Positions 25,397-38,214 of a DNA stretch of 64,000 nt are shown here, piece after piece (the stretch's first letter is position 1; each line of letters opens with the position of its first letter). The position numbers were made by a program, and so were the translations under genes. The notes below the pieces were generated by a model, which was given only the letters and a program-made list of their open reading frames with translations, was not told the origin of the DNA and made no database searches. Source of the DNA: Hepsetus odoe (Eukaryota; Chordata; Actinopteri; Characiformes; Hepsetidae); NCBI GenBank assembly GCA_017165825.1, contig CM029383.1:25138450-25202449 (forward strand), given 5' to 3'.

Positions 25397-26598
25397 TCAC
25401 ACCACTGTGCTGAGGGATGTGGGGCTGGAAGTATCAGGAGCAGAACTCTGGATGATGTCTTGTGTCTCTGTGGGCGTGTCTGGGGCCACCAGTAGGGTAC
25501 TGCTGTCAATAGACTCCGCCCTCTCTTCCAGGGCATGGTTAGATCGTGGAGGCAAAGCTGGAAGAGGAACTTGGAGGGGTCTGCAGAGACCACCTCCTTC
25601 TCCATCCATCGGGGGGGCAGACAGATTCAGCCCACTCCGACCTGAGAGAGAGGAAAAATAAACAAACAAAATAAAATAGAAAAATAAAATGTTGCACTTG
25701 CATTTAAGGTGAAAAATCTCACTTGGGCTTCATGATCAGTAAAGAGGCCATATTTGTGAGTCTACACTGGCCTCACTAGTACTCCAGCTCCACCCACTAG
25801 TGTTCAAGCCCCACCCACTAGTACTCCTGCTCCACCCACTAGTGCTCTAGCAAATGAGAAGCAGCATCAGTGACTTTGTGGGTGGAGCATGGATAAGTTC
25901 AGTAAAACCTAAAGCAGAGCCCCACCCACTGCTGGACATACCCAGGTCCACATAGAGGATACTGTCAGGGTCGATGGAGGCCTCGTATGGAGGGGGCGGG
26001 TCATCTGGGTGCTGAATGTCGGGGTATTTGTACGCAGCATAAGGGGGCGGTGGCTCCTGGAAGTGGAAGGCCCCGCCCTCTCCATCATCCGACAGATGTA
26101 GCGGCGTCAGACCCGTCCCGAATGCATCCGGGCCATAATCGAACCCAGTCACGCGCCGACCCAGATTAAAGTGATGCACTGCAGCACAAACACAGCAAAG
26201 TCAACCAAACACTGTCCTTCCTGTCTCACTTCTCGTCCCCCTGCTCATCCCCCTTCCCTTTACCCTGCCGCTTGTGTGACATGGATAAACTCACGGTTTC
26301 CTCCAATCAAGGTTTCTATTCTCTCTCGCCGCCGCTGTCGCAAACGGTGGACCATGAAGAGCAGCAGAGACAGGATGAGGAAGGACGAGATACAACTGAC
26401 GATCAGACGCATCCCACTGGCCATGGAGTCGAACAGACTACTGCCATCTGCACGCACACGCACACGCACACGCACGTCACACTGAGAGCTGTGTCCACAG
26501 GGCTGCACTGTAACAGGTAAGTGTGAGCGCCTCCTTTCTGAATGTCTGTGGAGGACAGCGCAGTGCGGACAGAGAAGGGCTTCACACAGGCTATGGGA

Positions 26599-26638
<40 letters not shown>

Positions 26639-28776
26639 CTGGGTCTAAGCAGGTGAATTTGCAGCACTCTTTGGGGTCTTTGCGGAAGTCTGTGCACCCC
26701 TGCGGTCGGTCACACAGCGCCGCCACACACATCTCTGGCTCTCCATCGTGGCAAGTGCAGCTCAGACATGGATCGTCTCCTTTAGGGGTGAAATAGTAAC
26801 CCTCACTGACCACATTGTCCTTAATGTCCACACAGGTCTGCCCTGCACACACAAATACACACACACAATTACCACTGCCAGATGGTCATCACCCATCATG
26901 TTCTCATCAGTGCCCCATTGTATCTCAGAGGAGAAATTCCAGCAGCCCACGCTCAGATCAAACATGCTTCTTTGTTCTTTAACCCTCGGAGTTCATCTGT
27001 GTAATGAAATAAAAGTGTGTGTGAGACAGTGAAACCCTTGCTCTGTATTTAACACACACACACTCCAGCAGGAGGCAACAGTATTCAGCACCTGGGGAGC
27101 AGAGCTGGGCATGGTACCTTGATCAACGGAACCTCAGGGGAACCTACTCCCCCTGTCTCCAAACCACAACCATCCTGTCATGGGGTTCTTCACCACTAGG
27201 GTTAGCACTAACCCTAACCCTTCACCACTAGGGTTAGCACTAACACTAACCCTTCACCACTAGGACGCCACTGTCCTGAGGCTCTTTGAGGCTTGTTTAG
27301 TGTTAGAACAGCCCAACAGATAAAAGCATCTCATTAAAGCTCCTGGGTTCCTAAGACACTCTTTTCGAGAATCTTACTGTCTAAACTAGTCTCAGACGAA
27401 GGTGAATGGAGAAACAGTGCAGGTCACCAGAGTTCCTCCCCAACAGATGTCTTTCGGAGGCTCGCTCTGCCTACCGAGCAACGGTCATGAAAGGTCTTTC
27501 CAAAACAGTTCCACAGAGACGGAAGTGCAGAACTATGTTGTCCATCACTGGAGCTCAGCAACCCTGGAAGACAGTCCCAGCCCATTATTCCTCCTTCAAT
27601 CAACTTCACTCCTACTCCTCCTGCCAGCACCGTGGATTCCAACAGGCAGCATTCATCCCCCAAACTAAGACTTGTCCATCAGGCTGCTAGACTGTGAATG
27701 ATTCATCATCACAGAACATGTCCATGGCAACAGACTCCAGAAATGGCGTTCTTGACACCACCTTTGTGTTGCTTGTGGCTACTCAGCCATGGGGACCAGT
27801 TTTCTGAAGTTGATGCAGTTCTGGTGCTGATGTGTCTCCAGAGGTTCAGGTTCTGCTCTGCCTGGATGATCTAATGCTGCTTCCATTTCACAATAACAGC
27901 ACTCACAGCCGAGCAGAGCAGTCTAGAAGCACAAATCAGTGACAGCATCACGTTTAAGGTCACCAAGCTCTCCAGGATGATCTATCCTTAGGGCAGCAAT
28001 GGAGCGAGGGGTGTGGCCTAAACAGCTGGATTCAATTATAAGACTTTGTCATATAATTATATATATATATTAAACATATTGCAAAGCTATGGAAGGAAGG
28101 ACAGACTATCCACTGATTACACACAGTGCAGAGTGTGAGTGTGTGTGTGTGTGTGTGTGTATATACATACTCCTCTTGCAGACGAAGGGGAATTTTTTGT
28201 AGCAGTTCTCGGCATGCCAGCTGTGCAGGCCGTGTTCGTTGATGTTCTTGTTTTGGAAACGCTGGAGCTGAGCACAGAACACACTCTCCTGTGTTGGACT
28301 GACCTCTGAAAAACCAGTCAAACCTTCCGGGGGGAGGAACACCTGTAGAGAACCTGACACACACACACACACACACACACAAGTATGGCTGGTGTGAAAC
28401 AATAACTGAGCAATAAAACAACCACGCCCGAGTTTCTGCACACTGACTGTATTAATTCCACCTTAAATAACAGTCCTTGCTTATTTGTCCTCCACTTTCC
28501 TGCTGCTAGTCTATTACTGCTCTAAACATTAAAACTGAGGAACTGAGGTGTGTGTGTGTGTGTGTGTGTGTCAATTGGTGGAAGTGAACAGGAAACCGTG
28601 TTTGTTCAATAAAATTTTATTGAAAGAAAATGTAATGATACGACCTCCTTTACAGACTCTGTAAAGCGCTGCTCCATAATCACACCAACCTTTATACGCC
28701 ACCTCCCAGCGGCCCTCCAGCGAGCGACTCTGATTAGTGATGACGTACTGATAACCCACCCAGAAACTGCAGAGAG

Positions 28777-28824
<48 letters not shown>

Positions 28825-29699
28825 AGTGTAGTAATGGTACTCTCAGCATCCTGCTGGTCTGGCTGGGTCATATGATGTGTGGCTGAACGTACTTGCATTG
28901 GTCCTTGCGTTCACACACTTTCTCGTCAAACTCAACCTCGATCTTCAGGATGAACTGAAGCTCCTCGCTGGTTCCAAAGGTGGCGAGGGACCCGTTCAGC
29001 CGTTGACACGTTTCTACTGCCTGCCAGTAGTTCTCCTTCCGAAGGTAAACCTTATAGCAACTCGCCGTCTTCTCATAGTGATTCCAACCACTTGGACACT
29101 TCTCTACACACACACACACACACACACACAGTTTCTGTGTACATTCTGACTGAACTATGGCTGTAAACTGAAAAGGAACAGCACCCCCTGCAGGACTTAC
29201 TATTAAAGCGTACTGGCTGGGCCACACCCATCACATCTTCCACCTGCTCAAAACTGTTTCCATAGCGATAACGTGCCTCCTTCATAGCTGAAGAAAGACA
29301 GAACTGACTTAGTGTGTGTGCTTTGTATCTCCATATTTGAATCTTAAAATACAGCTGCGTTTCATTTAGAGATACAAGTTTTTGTACATACAGCGATTAA
29401 AAGAATGAGAGAAATGCATCTGAATTTACTCAGAAGAAAAGTAAACATGAAGAACTAGAGAGTTTACACACGGGGACAGTCCAGCTCATCACTCTTGTCC
29501 TCGCAGGCGGTCCAGCCGTCACACTGCCAGGCCAGCGGGATACACTGCATCTTCCCACTGCGACACGCAAACTGTCCAGGATTACAGCGCAGCTCTACAA
29601 CACACACACACACACACACACGTCAACGCACTGTATACACTTCCTCCTACTGGCACCAAATTCAAGAGCATCTGAAGTCCACCCTGGCACACGCACACG

Positions 29700-29760
<61 letters not shown>

Positions 29761-32700
29761 ACCCAGCTGGGCAGCACCACACGGTGGACTAATCTCAGAG
29801 CAGCAGGTCTGATCTGGTTCTGTTAGTTGGTGATATTACGGTGAATTAAAGAACCGCCAGGTCACCCTGTATGAACAGTGTGTGTGTGTGTGCGTGTGTG
29901 CGCGTGTGTGCGCTTCACCTGAGAGCAGACGGGCCACAGCAAACCCCCCACCTGCAGAGAGAACAACATGCCGTCAGCTTAGGGTTCCAATCATCCAGGC
30001 TGGAGCCCCCAGACCCAAACCCAAGAACTCGGCCCGGCATCGAAACCTCACACTCACAAATAAAAGTGACTGGGTTCAGATTCGGTCACTTTTATTTTCC
30101 AGTTCCCTAGTCAACACTACCAAACACTCCCTTCCACTTTAAATAGGGAATCAGTTACAGCCCTGGCTCCTGAGTTCCACCTTTAATGGAGCAGCAGTTA
30201 CATACAAGCCCCTCAGTGTTTCTGCTGGACAGATGGTCAAATAGAGTCCGTTTTGGTGCTGATTGAGGGGGCGGAGCTTTAGTTCATCTTAGTGTCAGCA
30301 GCTCCTGCAGATGATCCAGTCTGATGGAGCTGGTCTGGAGTTCAGGTGAGGAGAGGAATCTGATAATAGTGGTTTCTTCAACTCGGTGGAGAAGCTGGTC
30401 TGGAGTTGAGGAAACCTTCACAGTCATTGATGGACGGCTGGGAGGACTTTGCTTTCAGGAAATGCCTAAGCTGTCAACCGTACAGGTGGAGGACAGCCGT
30501 CCATCTCAACAAAACAAATAGGTTTTTAGTCTGGACTTAGTGTGTCCAATACTGAGAGTGCGTAGCTGGAGGACCGTCCCAGAGACTTCAATACTGAGAG
30601 TGTGTCTGAGTCCAGGACAGTAGCTGGACCGTCCCAGAGACTTCAATACTGAGAGTGTGTCTGAGTCCAGGACAGTAGCTGGACCGTCCCAGAGACTTAA
30701 ATACTGAGAGTGTGTCTGAGTCCCAGACAGTAGCTGGACCGTCCCAGAGACTTCAATACTGAGAGTGTGTCTGAGTCCCGGACAGTAGCTGGACCGTCCC
30801 AGAGACGGGGGTTTGAATGAAGAGGCTCCTCCCCCTGTTGTTGTTTTCTAAATTCTGGAACTGTTAGAGAAGCAGCTCCTTGTGATCTAAGAGAGCGTGA
30901 AGGTTCATAACTGGAGATCAGCTCGGAGAGACACTCGGGACCGAGACCGTTTAGGACTTTGTAAGTTAGCAGTAAAATTTTATAGTCGATGTGGAATTTC
31001 ACAGGAACCAGTGAGGTCTAGATAATATCAGACTAATGTGATCAAATGTTCTAGATCTAGTGAGACTCTAGTGGTGGTACTTGTCTATGGACCTGTGGCT
31101 CAAGAGGTCTCAGGTTGGAATCCCACCTCCAGCACTACCACCACTGGGTCCCTGAGACCCTGAACCCTGAGTGTCTCCAGGGGGGACTGTCCCTGTAATC
31201 AGGACATGGACATCTCGCTGGACAAGAGCGTCTGATAAATGCTGCAAATGTAATGAGTTCAGTGATGTTCCAGTGTGGATCCAGAGAAAGATCCCAGTCC
31301 ATTGTGACATCCAGGCTTCTGACAGTGGGATTAAGATTGATTGTAAAATTAGTAAACTCCAGCATTAAACCTGACAGTCTGTCTCTAGCAGTTTTAGGAC
31401 AGAGCAGAAGAAGCTCAGTCTTTTCAGAATTTAACTTCAGAATATTGAGAGACGTCCACTCTTTTATATCTCCTAAACAGTCTTCACTCTTCTTTAATCT
31501 GAGCTGATCTTCTGGTTTGGCTGAAATATAGAGCTGTGTGGTCAGTGGAACAGTGGAAGCTGATTCTGTCTCTGGATTACTGAACCCAGAGGGAGCAGCT
31601 CTAATATGAAGACTAGGGGACCGAGGACGGAGCCTTGTGGGACTCCATAACTAACTTTTGTGTGAACTGATGTTTCATCGTTTCCGTTTCCAGGTTGATA
31701 ACCTGGTGTATGAGTTAAACCAGGAGAGGGTTTCTGTTATTCCAGGGTTTCTGGTCTGTGCAGTGAGATCTTGTGGTCTGTGGTTCAAACGCTGCAGGTC
31801 CAGGAGGACCAGTAAGGAGACCGACCCTTAGTCAGATCCCATTAAGTGATGGTTTACTATTTTCACTCGTGCTGGTTCAGTGCTATGGTGTGAAAACTAG
31901 ACTGAAATTTCTCAAAGATGGTATTTTTGTGCAGATAAAACCCTAGGGTCTTCGTGCTGAATGTGAGGGTGTGTAAACGTCTTCAGACACCACACTTGAG
32001 ACTTTAAATAACAAATAATAACCAGGTATAAAACGGACTCTGGACAAATGTTCAGATCTTTTTTAATCCTCAGCTGTAATGTGTCTCACCATCACATCAG
32101 AAGTTCTTTAGAACCCAGAGCTCTGTGTGTGACAGTAACAGCAGGCGCGGTGTTAGTTTATCCGGTGACCCTGCTGACCCCCACCTGTCCACCTGGGTCA
32201 GTGTTACCGTGACTGTTAGCAGAGGCTGCAAAGGACTGCAGGACGCGGAGTGTTTAAGGTGGAAGATCCTACTTGTCTTGACTTGGAGATGGTGAAGGTT
32301 GTTATGAGATTTCCGTCAGACCATGTGAGAGAGAGAGAGAGAGTGTGAGTGTGTGTGTGTGTGTACAGACTGCAGCAGATGGTCATTAGTCCTACAGACC
32401 ACCCACCCACAGGATTAGATGGTTTTAACAGTAGTGTGTAGAACGAATGAAGGGCTGTGTTTTATAAACACACAGGAAAATGAGGCGGACTTTGTAACAG
32501 TAAAGAATCAAACAAAGCTCGAACCGCTCTTCAGAACAGACAGTCTACAACAGCCCCGAAAGTGCTGCCAGTGACCGGGTCTCAGTGGTGCTGCTCTGAT
32601 CTGAGGTCAGTAGGACGGGCCTCAGGCAGTCAGAGCGAGAACCACTCTTCAGAACCGTTCTGTCTACAACAGCCTGAAAGTGCTGCCAGTGACCGGGTCT

Positions 32701-32893
32701 CAGTGGTGATGCCTAGCTGGGACTAGAGGGCCTGATCTGATCTGAAGTCAGTGGGTGTGATCTGACCTGAGGTTAGTGGGCCTGATCAGATCTAAGGCCA
32801 GTGGGACTGACCTGAGGCCGGCGGGTCGGTGTTGATAGCGCCCAGCAGCGCGATGAGCAGCAGCGGGGCGGTGCAGCGAGCCTTCCCCCACAT
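25397..32893 (-). CDS. dgcr2: Integral membrane protein DGCR2/IDD (LDLa, C-type lectin, VWFC, one TM)
   Basis: Single-pass adhesion-receptor-like protein named for the DiGeorge critical region. Minus-strand exons: 32893-32812 (signal peptide [19 protein letters not shown]), 29951-29919 (33 nt), 29594-29472 (LDL-receptor class [21 protein letters not shown], acidic Ca site [10 protein letters not shown]), 29287-29210, 29103-28893 (C-type lectin start, [18 protein letters not shown]), 28766-28690 (FWVGYQYVI), 28353-28171 ([18 protein letters not shown]), 26842-26639 ([13 protein letters not shown] to [11 protein letters not shown]), 26447-26295 (transmembrane [14 protein letters not shown], then a basic stop-transfer), 26178-25942 (PPPPY motifs) and 25641-25397 ([11 protein letters not shown], stop). 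All phases join without breaks. The PPxY motifs in the cytoplasmic tail are possible WW-domain (NEDD4-type) ligands, by inference. Confidence 0.95.
27070..27220 (-). mobile_element. Diverged tRNA-SINE remnant in a dgcr2 intron
   Basis: CACCTGGGGAGCAG, GGTACCTTGATCAA, ACCTCAGGGGAACCTACT and CTTCACCACTAGGG follow the order of the reverse-oriented SINEs at 43895 and 45010. A short GGGTTAGCACTAACCC duplication follows. Confidence 0.4.
28782..28822. repeat. (CA)n microsatellite in dgcr2 intron
   Basis: About 40 bp of pure CA (TG on the coding strand) lies 15 bases from the acceptor of the FWVGYQYVI exon. Confidence 0.95.
29699..29758. repeat. (CA)n microsatellite in dgcr2 intron
   Basis: About 60 bp of nearly pure CA, preceded by CACGCACGCA units, between the LDLa exon and the 33-nt exon. 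Confidence 0.95.
30540..30807. repeat. 55-bp minisatellite, ~5 copies
   Basis: Units begin ACTGAGAGTGTGTCTGAGTC and contain GTAGCTGGACCGTCCCAGAG. They derive from the 3' part of the adjacent LINE ORF, whose minus-strand translation there repeats [13 protein letters not shown] peptides. Confidence 0.85.
31065..31256 (+). mobile_element. V-SINE-like element inserted in the L2-like LINE
   Basis: The sequence runs GGTGGTACTTGTCTATGG, CAAGAGGTCTCAGGTTGGAA, CACCTCCAGCACTACCACCA, TGTCTCCAGGGGGGACTGTC and GAGCGTCTGATAAATGCTGC, then AAATGTAATG. It is the same family as 9347-9541. Confidence 0.7.
32518..32710. repeat. ~125-bp tandem duplication upstream of dgcr2 exon 1 (intron side)
   Basis: The block with CGCTCTTCAGAACAGACAGT, GTCTACAACAGCC, AAAGTGCTGCCAGTGACCGG and GTCTCAGTGGTG occurs twice, 110-130 bases apart, with small differences. 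Confidence 0.7.
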
Positions 32894-33250
32894 CGAGCGC
32901 TCATTCCGGGCTCCGGGACACAGGCGGGCCGCGGAGAGACTGCCCTCCGCCTGGAGCTCCACAGGACACTACGAGGTCCGGGCCGGCTCGGTCCTGTTGA
33001 GGGCTCGCTGGTGTTTATTTGTGTTGATCCTCGCTCCGTTTCTCTGCAGATTCAATTCGGCCCAAAACACAGCAAGATGGCCGTGCTCTCCTCCACCAGC
33101 ATGAGCGCCCGTTGCCTCGCAGCCAATCAGAAAGCAACAAGGGCGAGCGCACATATATTTTAGCCTATCAGCACACAGCTAGCGAAGCGCTACGTGTAGA
33201 TAAGCCAATCAGACCGTAGAAATGGGCGGGGCTATCTTAGCTGCTCTACT
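32894..33250 (-). promoter_or_regulatory. dgcr2: dgcr2 promoter/CpG-rich start region
   Basis: The sequence just upstream (minus sense) of the dgcr2 start codon at 32893 is CpG-rich, unlike the surrounding introns. It contains AAGATGGCC (33073-33081, a YY1-like site) and two CCAAT boxes on the plus strand at 33123-33127 and 33205-33209. There is no TATA box at a sensible spacing. The start site itself cannot be placed. Confidence 0.6.
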
Positions 33251-33904
33251 GTCGTTCAGAAGTGTTTCATGAGTGAATCAATTCGAGAAATGATCCAAAC
33301 ATTTGACTCGGTTCGTTCAGATGTGTTATTCAATTTTCTCTCATTTTGTTCTTTTTAAAAGACAAAAATAATGCAGTCGTTACACTTAAAACCTAAGCTA
33401 TAAATGTCAAGTCTTAAAGCCCATAAATCTTTGCAATTTAATTATACCCGTGACTCTAAGGATTCACAGCTGTTCCATCGAGTTTGCACAAAGATCTGAA
33501 ATATAAACTGATGCTGCTTTCAGAAAACCTTACAGCAAACAAATTAACGTTTTAAATCGTGAATCCAAAAGAAGAAAAAACCCATTTCCACAACACGCAG
33601 TGCCGCTGGTGGCCAGCAGGGGCGCTAAAGTCTAACCACACTGCAGAAATCAGAAACGCCTAGGTGCTGGAAATCTTTATAAAGAAAACCTGATTAACAT
33701 CATCCAAACGGAAAGGGCAGTAAAAACCTACAAAATTACACTTTGACAATCAGTGATCTAAATCTGTAACACCTCTAACGGTCTAATATTCCCAGCGGTT
33801 GACTTTTGTTCACAGCTCTTTCCCTCCAGATCCTACACAGCCTGCACATCTTACTGCTGGAAAAGGACTGTGATCTACAACAATCCCGGCTCTGAGGGAA
33901 ACCC
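33251..33904. other. Intergenic, no feature recognised
   Basis: AT-rich unique sequence lies between the dgcr2 promoter and the L2-like LINE. I see no conserved open frame, RNA gene or repeat longer than a few units. Confidence 0.4.
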
Positions 33905-35164
33905 AACACATTCAATTCAGTTCAATTCACTTTATTCTTGTACAGCGCCTTTTACAACACAGTTGCCCCAAAGCACTTTACACTGGTGTAGATGGTGAAC
34001 AGGTTACAGTGATAGATGTTAAAGCCAGACGACTACGGAGGAGAGGAACCAAAAACTCCACTGTGTGGAGAAAAAAAACCTCTGAGGGTCCAAGGTCAAC
34101 CGGCTACCCAACCCCCTTGGGTCTACTAACAGTACAGAGTTAGTTTGGTTTTAAACTCCAGGATCAGTGAGGAGTCCCAAGTTGCTTCCAGGTACCGATG
34201 AGCTGCCAGGGTCCCTTGGTGCATCAGATGCATCACACAGACCAGATGGGAGTTCGGCATTGGACTCAGGTGATGACCACAGCGGGCCCCCCGGACATGT
34301 GGGGAGAGAAATGGAATGAGGGGGTCAGTAATGAGCAGGATCCAGTAGTGACAGACACAGAAATGAAACAGTGCGATGGCATGTACAGCAGCACCAGGAC
34401 ATTAGTAATGGTGCACTATGGTGATTGGTGCGGGTAAGATAAACTAAAGAAGTAAGTCTTCAGCCGTGATTTAAAGACCGAGACTGAATCGGCATCCCGT
34501 ACAGAAGCAGGCAAGCTGTTCCACAATCTAGGGGCCCTGTAACTGAAGGCTCGTGCTCCTATACATTTATTTATGGAGGGACAATTAGGAGATCTTTATT
34601 CTGGGATCTAAGTGGGCGGTTAGGTGTGTAGGTATTAAGCAGTTCGGTTAGGTATATTGGGGCAAGACCTTTAAGTGCCTTGTAGGTTAAGAGGAGGACC
34701 TTGAAGTCAGCCCTGTACCTAACAGGAAGCCAGTGAAGCGAGGAGAGTATGGGAGTGATGTGGTCGTACTTCCTGCTCCTGCTAACAATCCTAGCGGCTG
34801 TGTTCTGAATGCGCTGTAGGTGCTTAATGTGCCCTGAGGGCTTCCAGAAAGTAGGGCGTTACAGTAATCTAATCTACTGGATACAAATGCATGTACTACT
34901 TTCGCCGTGTCTTCCATTGACAGAAAGCGCCGTAGTTTGGCAATGTTCCGAAGGTGCAGGAAGCATGTCTTCACTACTGCATTAACACGGGGATTAAATG
35001 AAAGATTTGAATCCAAAATAACACCAAGATTACGTGCCAGAGTACTAACTGAAAACTTCAACCCTGCATCCCGGATATGCGAAATGAAGTTGGCCCTGTC
35101 TACATCGCTACTACAAAACAAGAGCAGCTCAGTTTTTTCGGGGTTTAGTGAGAGGAAGTTGTTA
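33905..35164 (-). mobile_element. L2/CR1-like LINE, 3' half (interrupted by an RTE LINE)
   Basis: The minus-strand frame 35187-34687 encodes NNFLSLNPEKTELLLF, ARNLGVILDSNLSF and MEDTAKVVHAFVSSRLDYCN, the conserved C-terminal blocks of L2/CR1 reverse transcriptases. About 0.75 kb of 3' tail follows (33911-34690). The upstream half resumes at 38215 beyond a 3-kb insertion. The last 18 bases here (35147-35164) are the target duplication of that insertion. Confidence 0.85.
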
Positions 35165-38100
35165 ACCCAGCCACTATGGATGCACAAGCCAGTGTATTTC
35201 TTCGTGCCGGTCCCAAGCCCGGGTAAATGGGGAGGGTTACATCAGGAAGGGCATCCGGTGTAAAACTTTGCCAAATCAATATGCGGACAACGATACAGAA
35301 TTCCATACCGGATCGGTCGAGGCCCGGGTTAACAACGACCGCCATCAGTGCTGTTAGCCTACAGGGTGCTGGTGGACACTGGACTACTGTTGGCCAAAGA
35401 AGAAGAAGAAGAAGAAGAGGAGGAGGAAGGCATGTCCAGAGGGAGAAGGAGAGAAAGAAGGAGAGCAGAGTGGAAGTGAGGGTAGGGACTTTGAATGTTG
35501 GCAGCATGACTGGTAAAGGTAGAGAATGAGCTGATATGATGGAGAGAAGGAAGGTTGATCTTCTGTGAGTGAGAGACTAGATGGAAGGGTAGTAAGGCCA
35601 GGTGTATTGGAGGGGGGTTTAAACTGTTCTACCATGGTGTGGATAGAAGGAGGAATGGAGTAGGTGTTATCCTGAAGGAAGAGTATGTGGAGAGTGTTTT
35701 GGAAGTGAAGAGGGTGTCAGGGAGGGTGATGAGTTTGAAGCTGGAAGTTGAAGGTGTGATAATGAATGTTGTTAGTGCTTATGCTCCACAAGTTGGTTGT
35801 AGAGTGAGTTAGATGAAGTGACTAGAAAGTGCTGAGAGAAAGTGATGATTAGATGCAGAATTTAATGGTCATGTTGGTGCAGAGGAACAGAGGTGATGAG
35901 GAGGTGATGGTGAGCATGGGTGTCAGAGAGGAATGCTGAAGGTCAGATGGTTGTAGATTTTTGCAAAAAGGATGGAAATGGCTGTAGTTAATACTTATTT
36001 TAAGAAGAGGGAGGAGCACGGGGTGACGTATAAGAGTGGAGGAAGATGCTCACAGGTGGATTATATTCTTTGCAGGAGGTTCAGTTTGAAACAGATCAGA
36101 GACTGCAAAGTAGTGACAGGGAGTGTAGCTAAACAAGCATAGGATGGTGGTGTAGGATGAAGCAGAGGTCAAAGAGAGGAGAAAGTGAGGGCAGAGTGGG
36201 ATCCAAGTGGTGGAAGCTGAAGGAGGAGGACTGTAAGGTGGAATTCAGGCAGGGTTGCTGGGCACTGGGAGGTGTCAGAGCTACGGATTGCTGAGAAACT
36301 ACAGAAGTGATCAGGCAGGCGGCTAGAAATGTACTTGAGTGTGACATCCGGAAGGAAGAAAGAGGATAAGGAACACAGGTGGTGGAACCAAAGTCAGAAG
36401 TGTATTCAAAAGAAGAGAGAGGCAAAGACATAGGACAGTCAGAGAGATGAAGAAAGTAGACAGGTGTACAGGAATGAACCATAGGCGAAGAAAGCAGTGG
36501 TGAAGGCCAAAGATAGATGTTTAGTGGAATTGTGAGAGTTGGACTGTGGGGAGAAAAGGACCTTTTACCGATTGGCTAGACAGAGAGACAGATCTGGGAG
36601 AAGTGTGCTACGGGTTAAGCGATTAAAGGATAAATGTTAACGTACTCACAAATTGAACAGAGCGTGTTGAGCAGATGGAAGAATACTTTGAGAGCTGATG
36701 AATGAAGAAAATGCTGAAGAAGACTGGATGATGTGAGAAGAGAGTTAACCAGGAAATTCAGCAAATAAATAAGATGGAAGTAAGCAATGAAGAGGATGAA
36801 GAATGGAAAGGCTGTTGGACCAGATGACATACCAGTGGAAGCATGGAGATGTTTAGGGGAGATGGCAGTTGAGTTTCTGACCAGATTGTTTAACACAATC
36901 TTGGCAAGTGAGAAGATGCCTGAAAGTGGAGACGAGTGTACTGGTACCGATCTTCAAGAATAAGGGTGATGCACAGAGCTGTAACTATAAGAGGATAAAG
37001 TTGATGTACACCAGCAAGTTATAGGGAAAGAGTATTTAGAAGCTAAGTTAGAAAAGAGGTGAGATCAGTGAACAGCAGTGGTTTTATGCCGAAAGAGGCA
37101 CCACAGATGCAATGTTTGCTCTGAGGTGGCCCGATGGAGAAGTACAGAAAGGTCAGAAGGGCTGCATTGTGCCTTTGTGGATTCTGGAAAAGAAACATAT
37201 GACAGAGCCTAGAGAGAGTTGTGTGTGTGGTTTTGTATGAGGAAGTCTGGTGTTACAGAGAAGTATGTGAGAGTAACTGGGATATGTATGAGGGCAGTGT
37301 AACAGTGGTGAGATCTGCAGTGGGAGTGATGGATGCATTTAAGCTAGAGGTTGGATTACATCAAGGATCAGCACTGAGCCCGTTCTTGTTTGTGTGTGGA
37401 CAGGTTGTGGTGAGGTTAGACAGGAGTCTCAAGTGGGCGATGATGTTTGCTAATTATATCGTAATCTATAGTGAGAGTAGGGAGCAGCTTGAGGAGAACC
37501 TGGAGAGATGGAATTATGCTCTGGAGAGGAGAGGAATGAAATTAGGTAGGGCAAGACAGAAATACATGAGTGTGAATGAAAGGGAGGAAAGTGGAGTGGT
37601 TAGGATGCAGGAAGTAGAGGGGACAGAGGTGGAGGAGTTCAAATACTTGGGATCAACAGTTCAGTGTGATGGTGAGTGAGGAAGAGAGGTGAAAAGAAAT
37701 TGAGCTGGTTGGAATGGTGGAGAAGAATTGTGTTCAGGTGATTTGCCCGACGAGCAGCGTGCCAGCTAGAAGTAAAGGAAGGTTTACAGGACAGTAGTGA
37801 GAGCCATTATGTTGTATGGGTTGGAGCGGTGCTGCTAACAGCGCGAAAGACAGGAGGAGGAGCTGGAGGTGTCAGAGTTAAAGATGCTGAGATTTGCGTT
37901 GGGTGTTTAGAAATGAGTATATTAGAGGGACAGCTCAGGTTAGACGTCTTGGAGACAAGGTTAGAGAAGCAAGGTTGCGTTGGTTTGGACATGTGCAGAG
38001 GAGAGACGATGATTATATTGGAAGGAGGATGTTGAGGATGGAGCTGCCAGGAAAGAGGAGAAGAGGAAGACCAAAGAGGAGGTTTATGGACGTGGTGAGA

Positions 38101-38214
38101 GAGGACATGCAGGTGGTCGGGTTGAAGCAGGAAGATGCAAAAGACAGGAAGAAATGGAGGCAGTTGATCCGCTGTGGCGACCCCTAAACGGGAGCAGCCG
38201 AAAGAAAAAGAAGA
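35165..38214 (+). mobile_element. RTE-type LINE (copy A) nested in the L2-like LINE
   Basis: Degenerate endonuclease and reverse transcriptase ORF. VRVGTLNVGSMTGKGRE at 35480-35527 is the endonuclease start. FVDSGKETYDR near 37190, a GLHQGSALSPFLF block near 37350 and YIVIYSESREQLEENLERW near 37460 are reverse transcriptase. The 3' part ends RRRGRPKRRFMDVVRED, then RCGDP. Many frameshifts and stops make it inactive. The 18-bp AGTGAGAGGAAGTTGTTA is repeated exactly at 35147-35164 and 38215-38232. The 3' end is GCCGAAAGAAAAAGAA. Confidence 0.9.

Larger units (their letters stand above)
30540..31780 (-). mobile_element. L2/CR1-like LINE fragment in dgcr2 intron 1
   Basis: The minus strand encodes reverse transcriptase pieces: [11 protein letters not shown] around 31630, a [23 protein letters not shown] block near 31330, and the C-terminal [19 protein letters not shown] near 30960. 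The frame is broken and the copy is 5'-truncated. A V-SINE-like element is inserted at 31065-31256. At its end (30540-30807) a 55-bp piece of the ORF is tandemly repeated. Confidence 0.75.
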
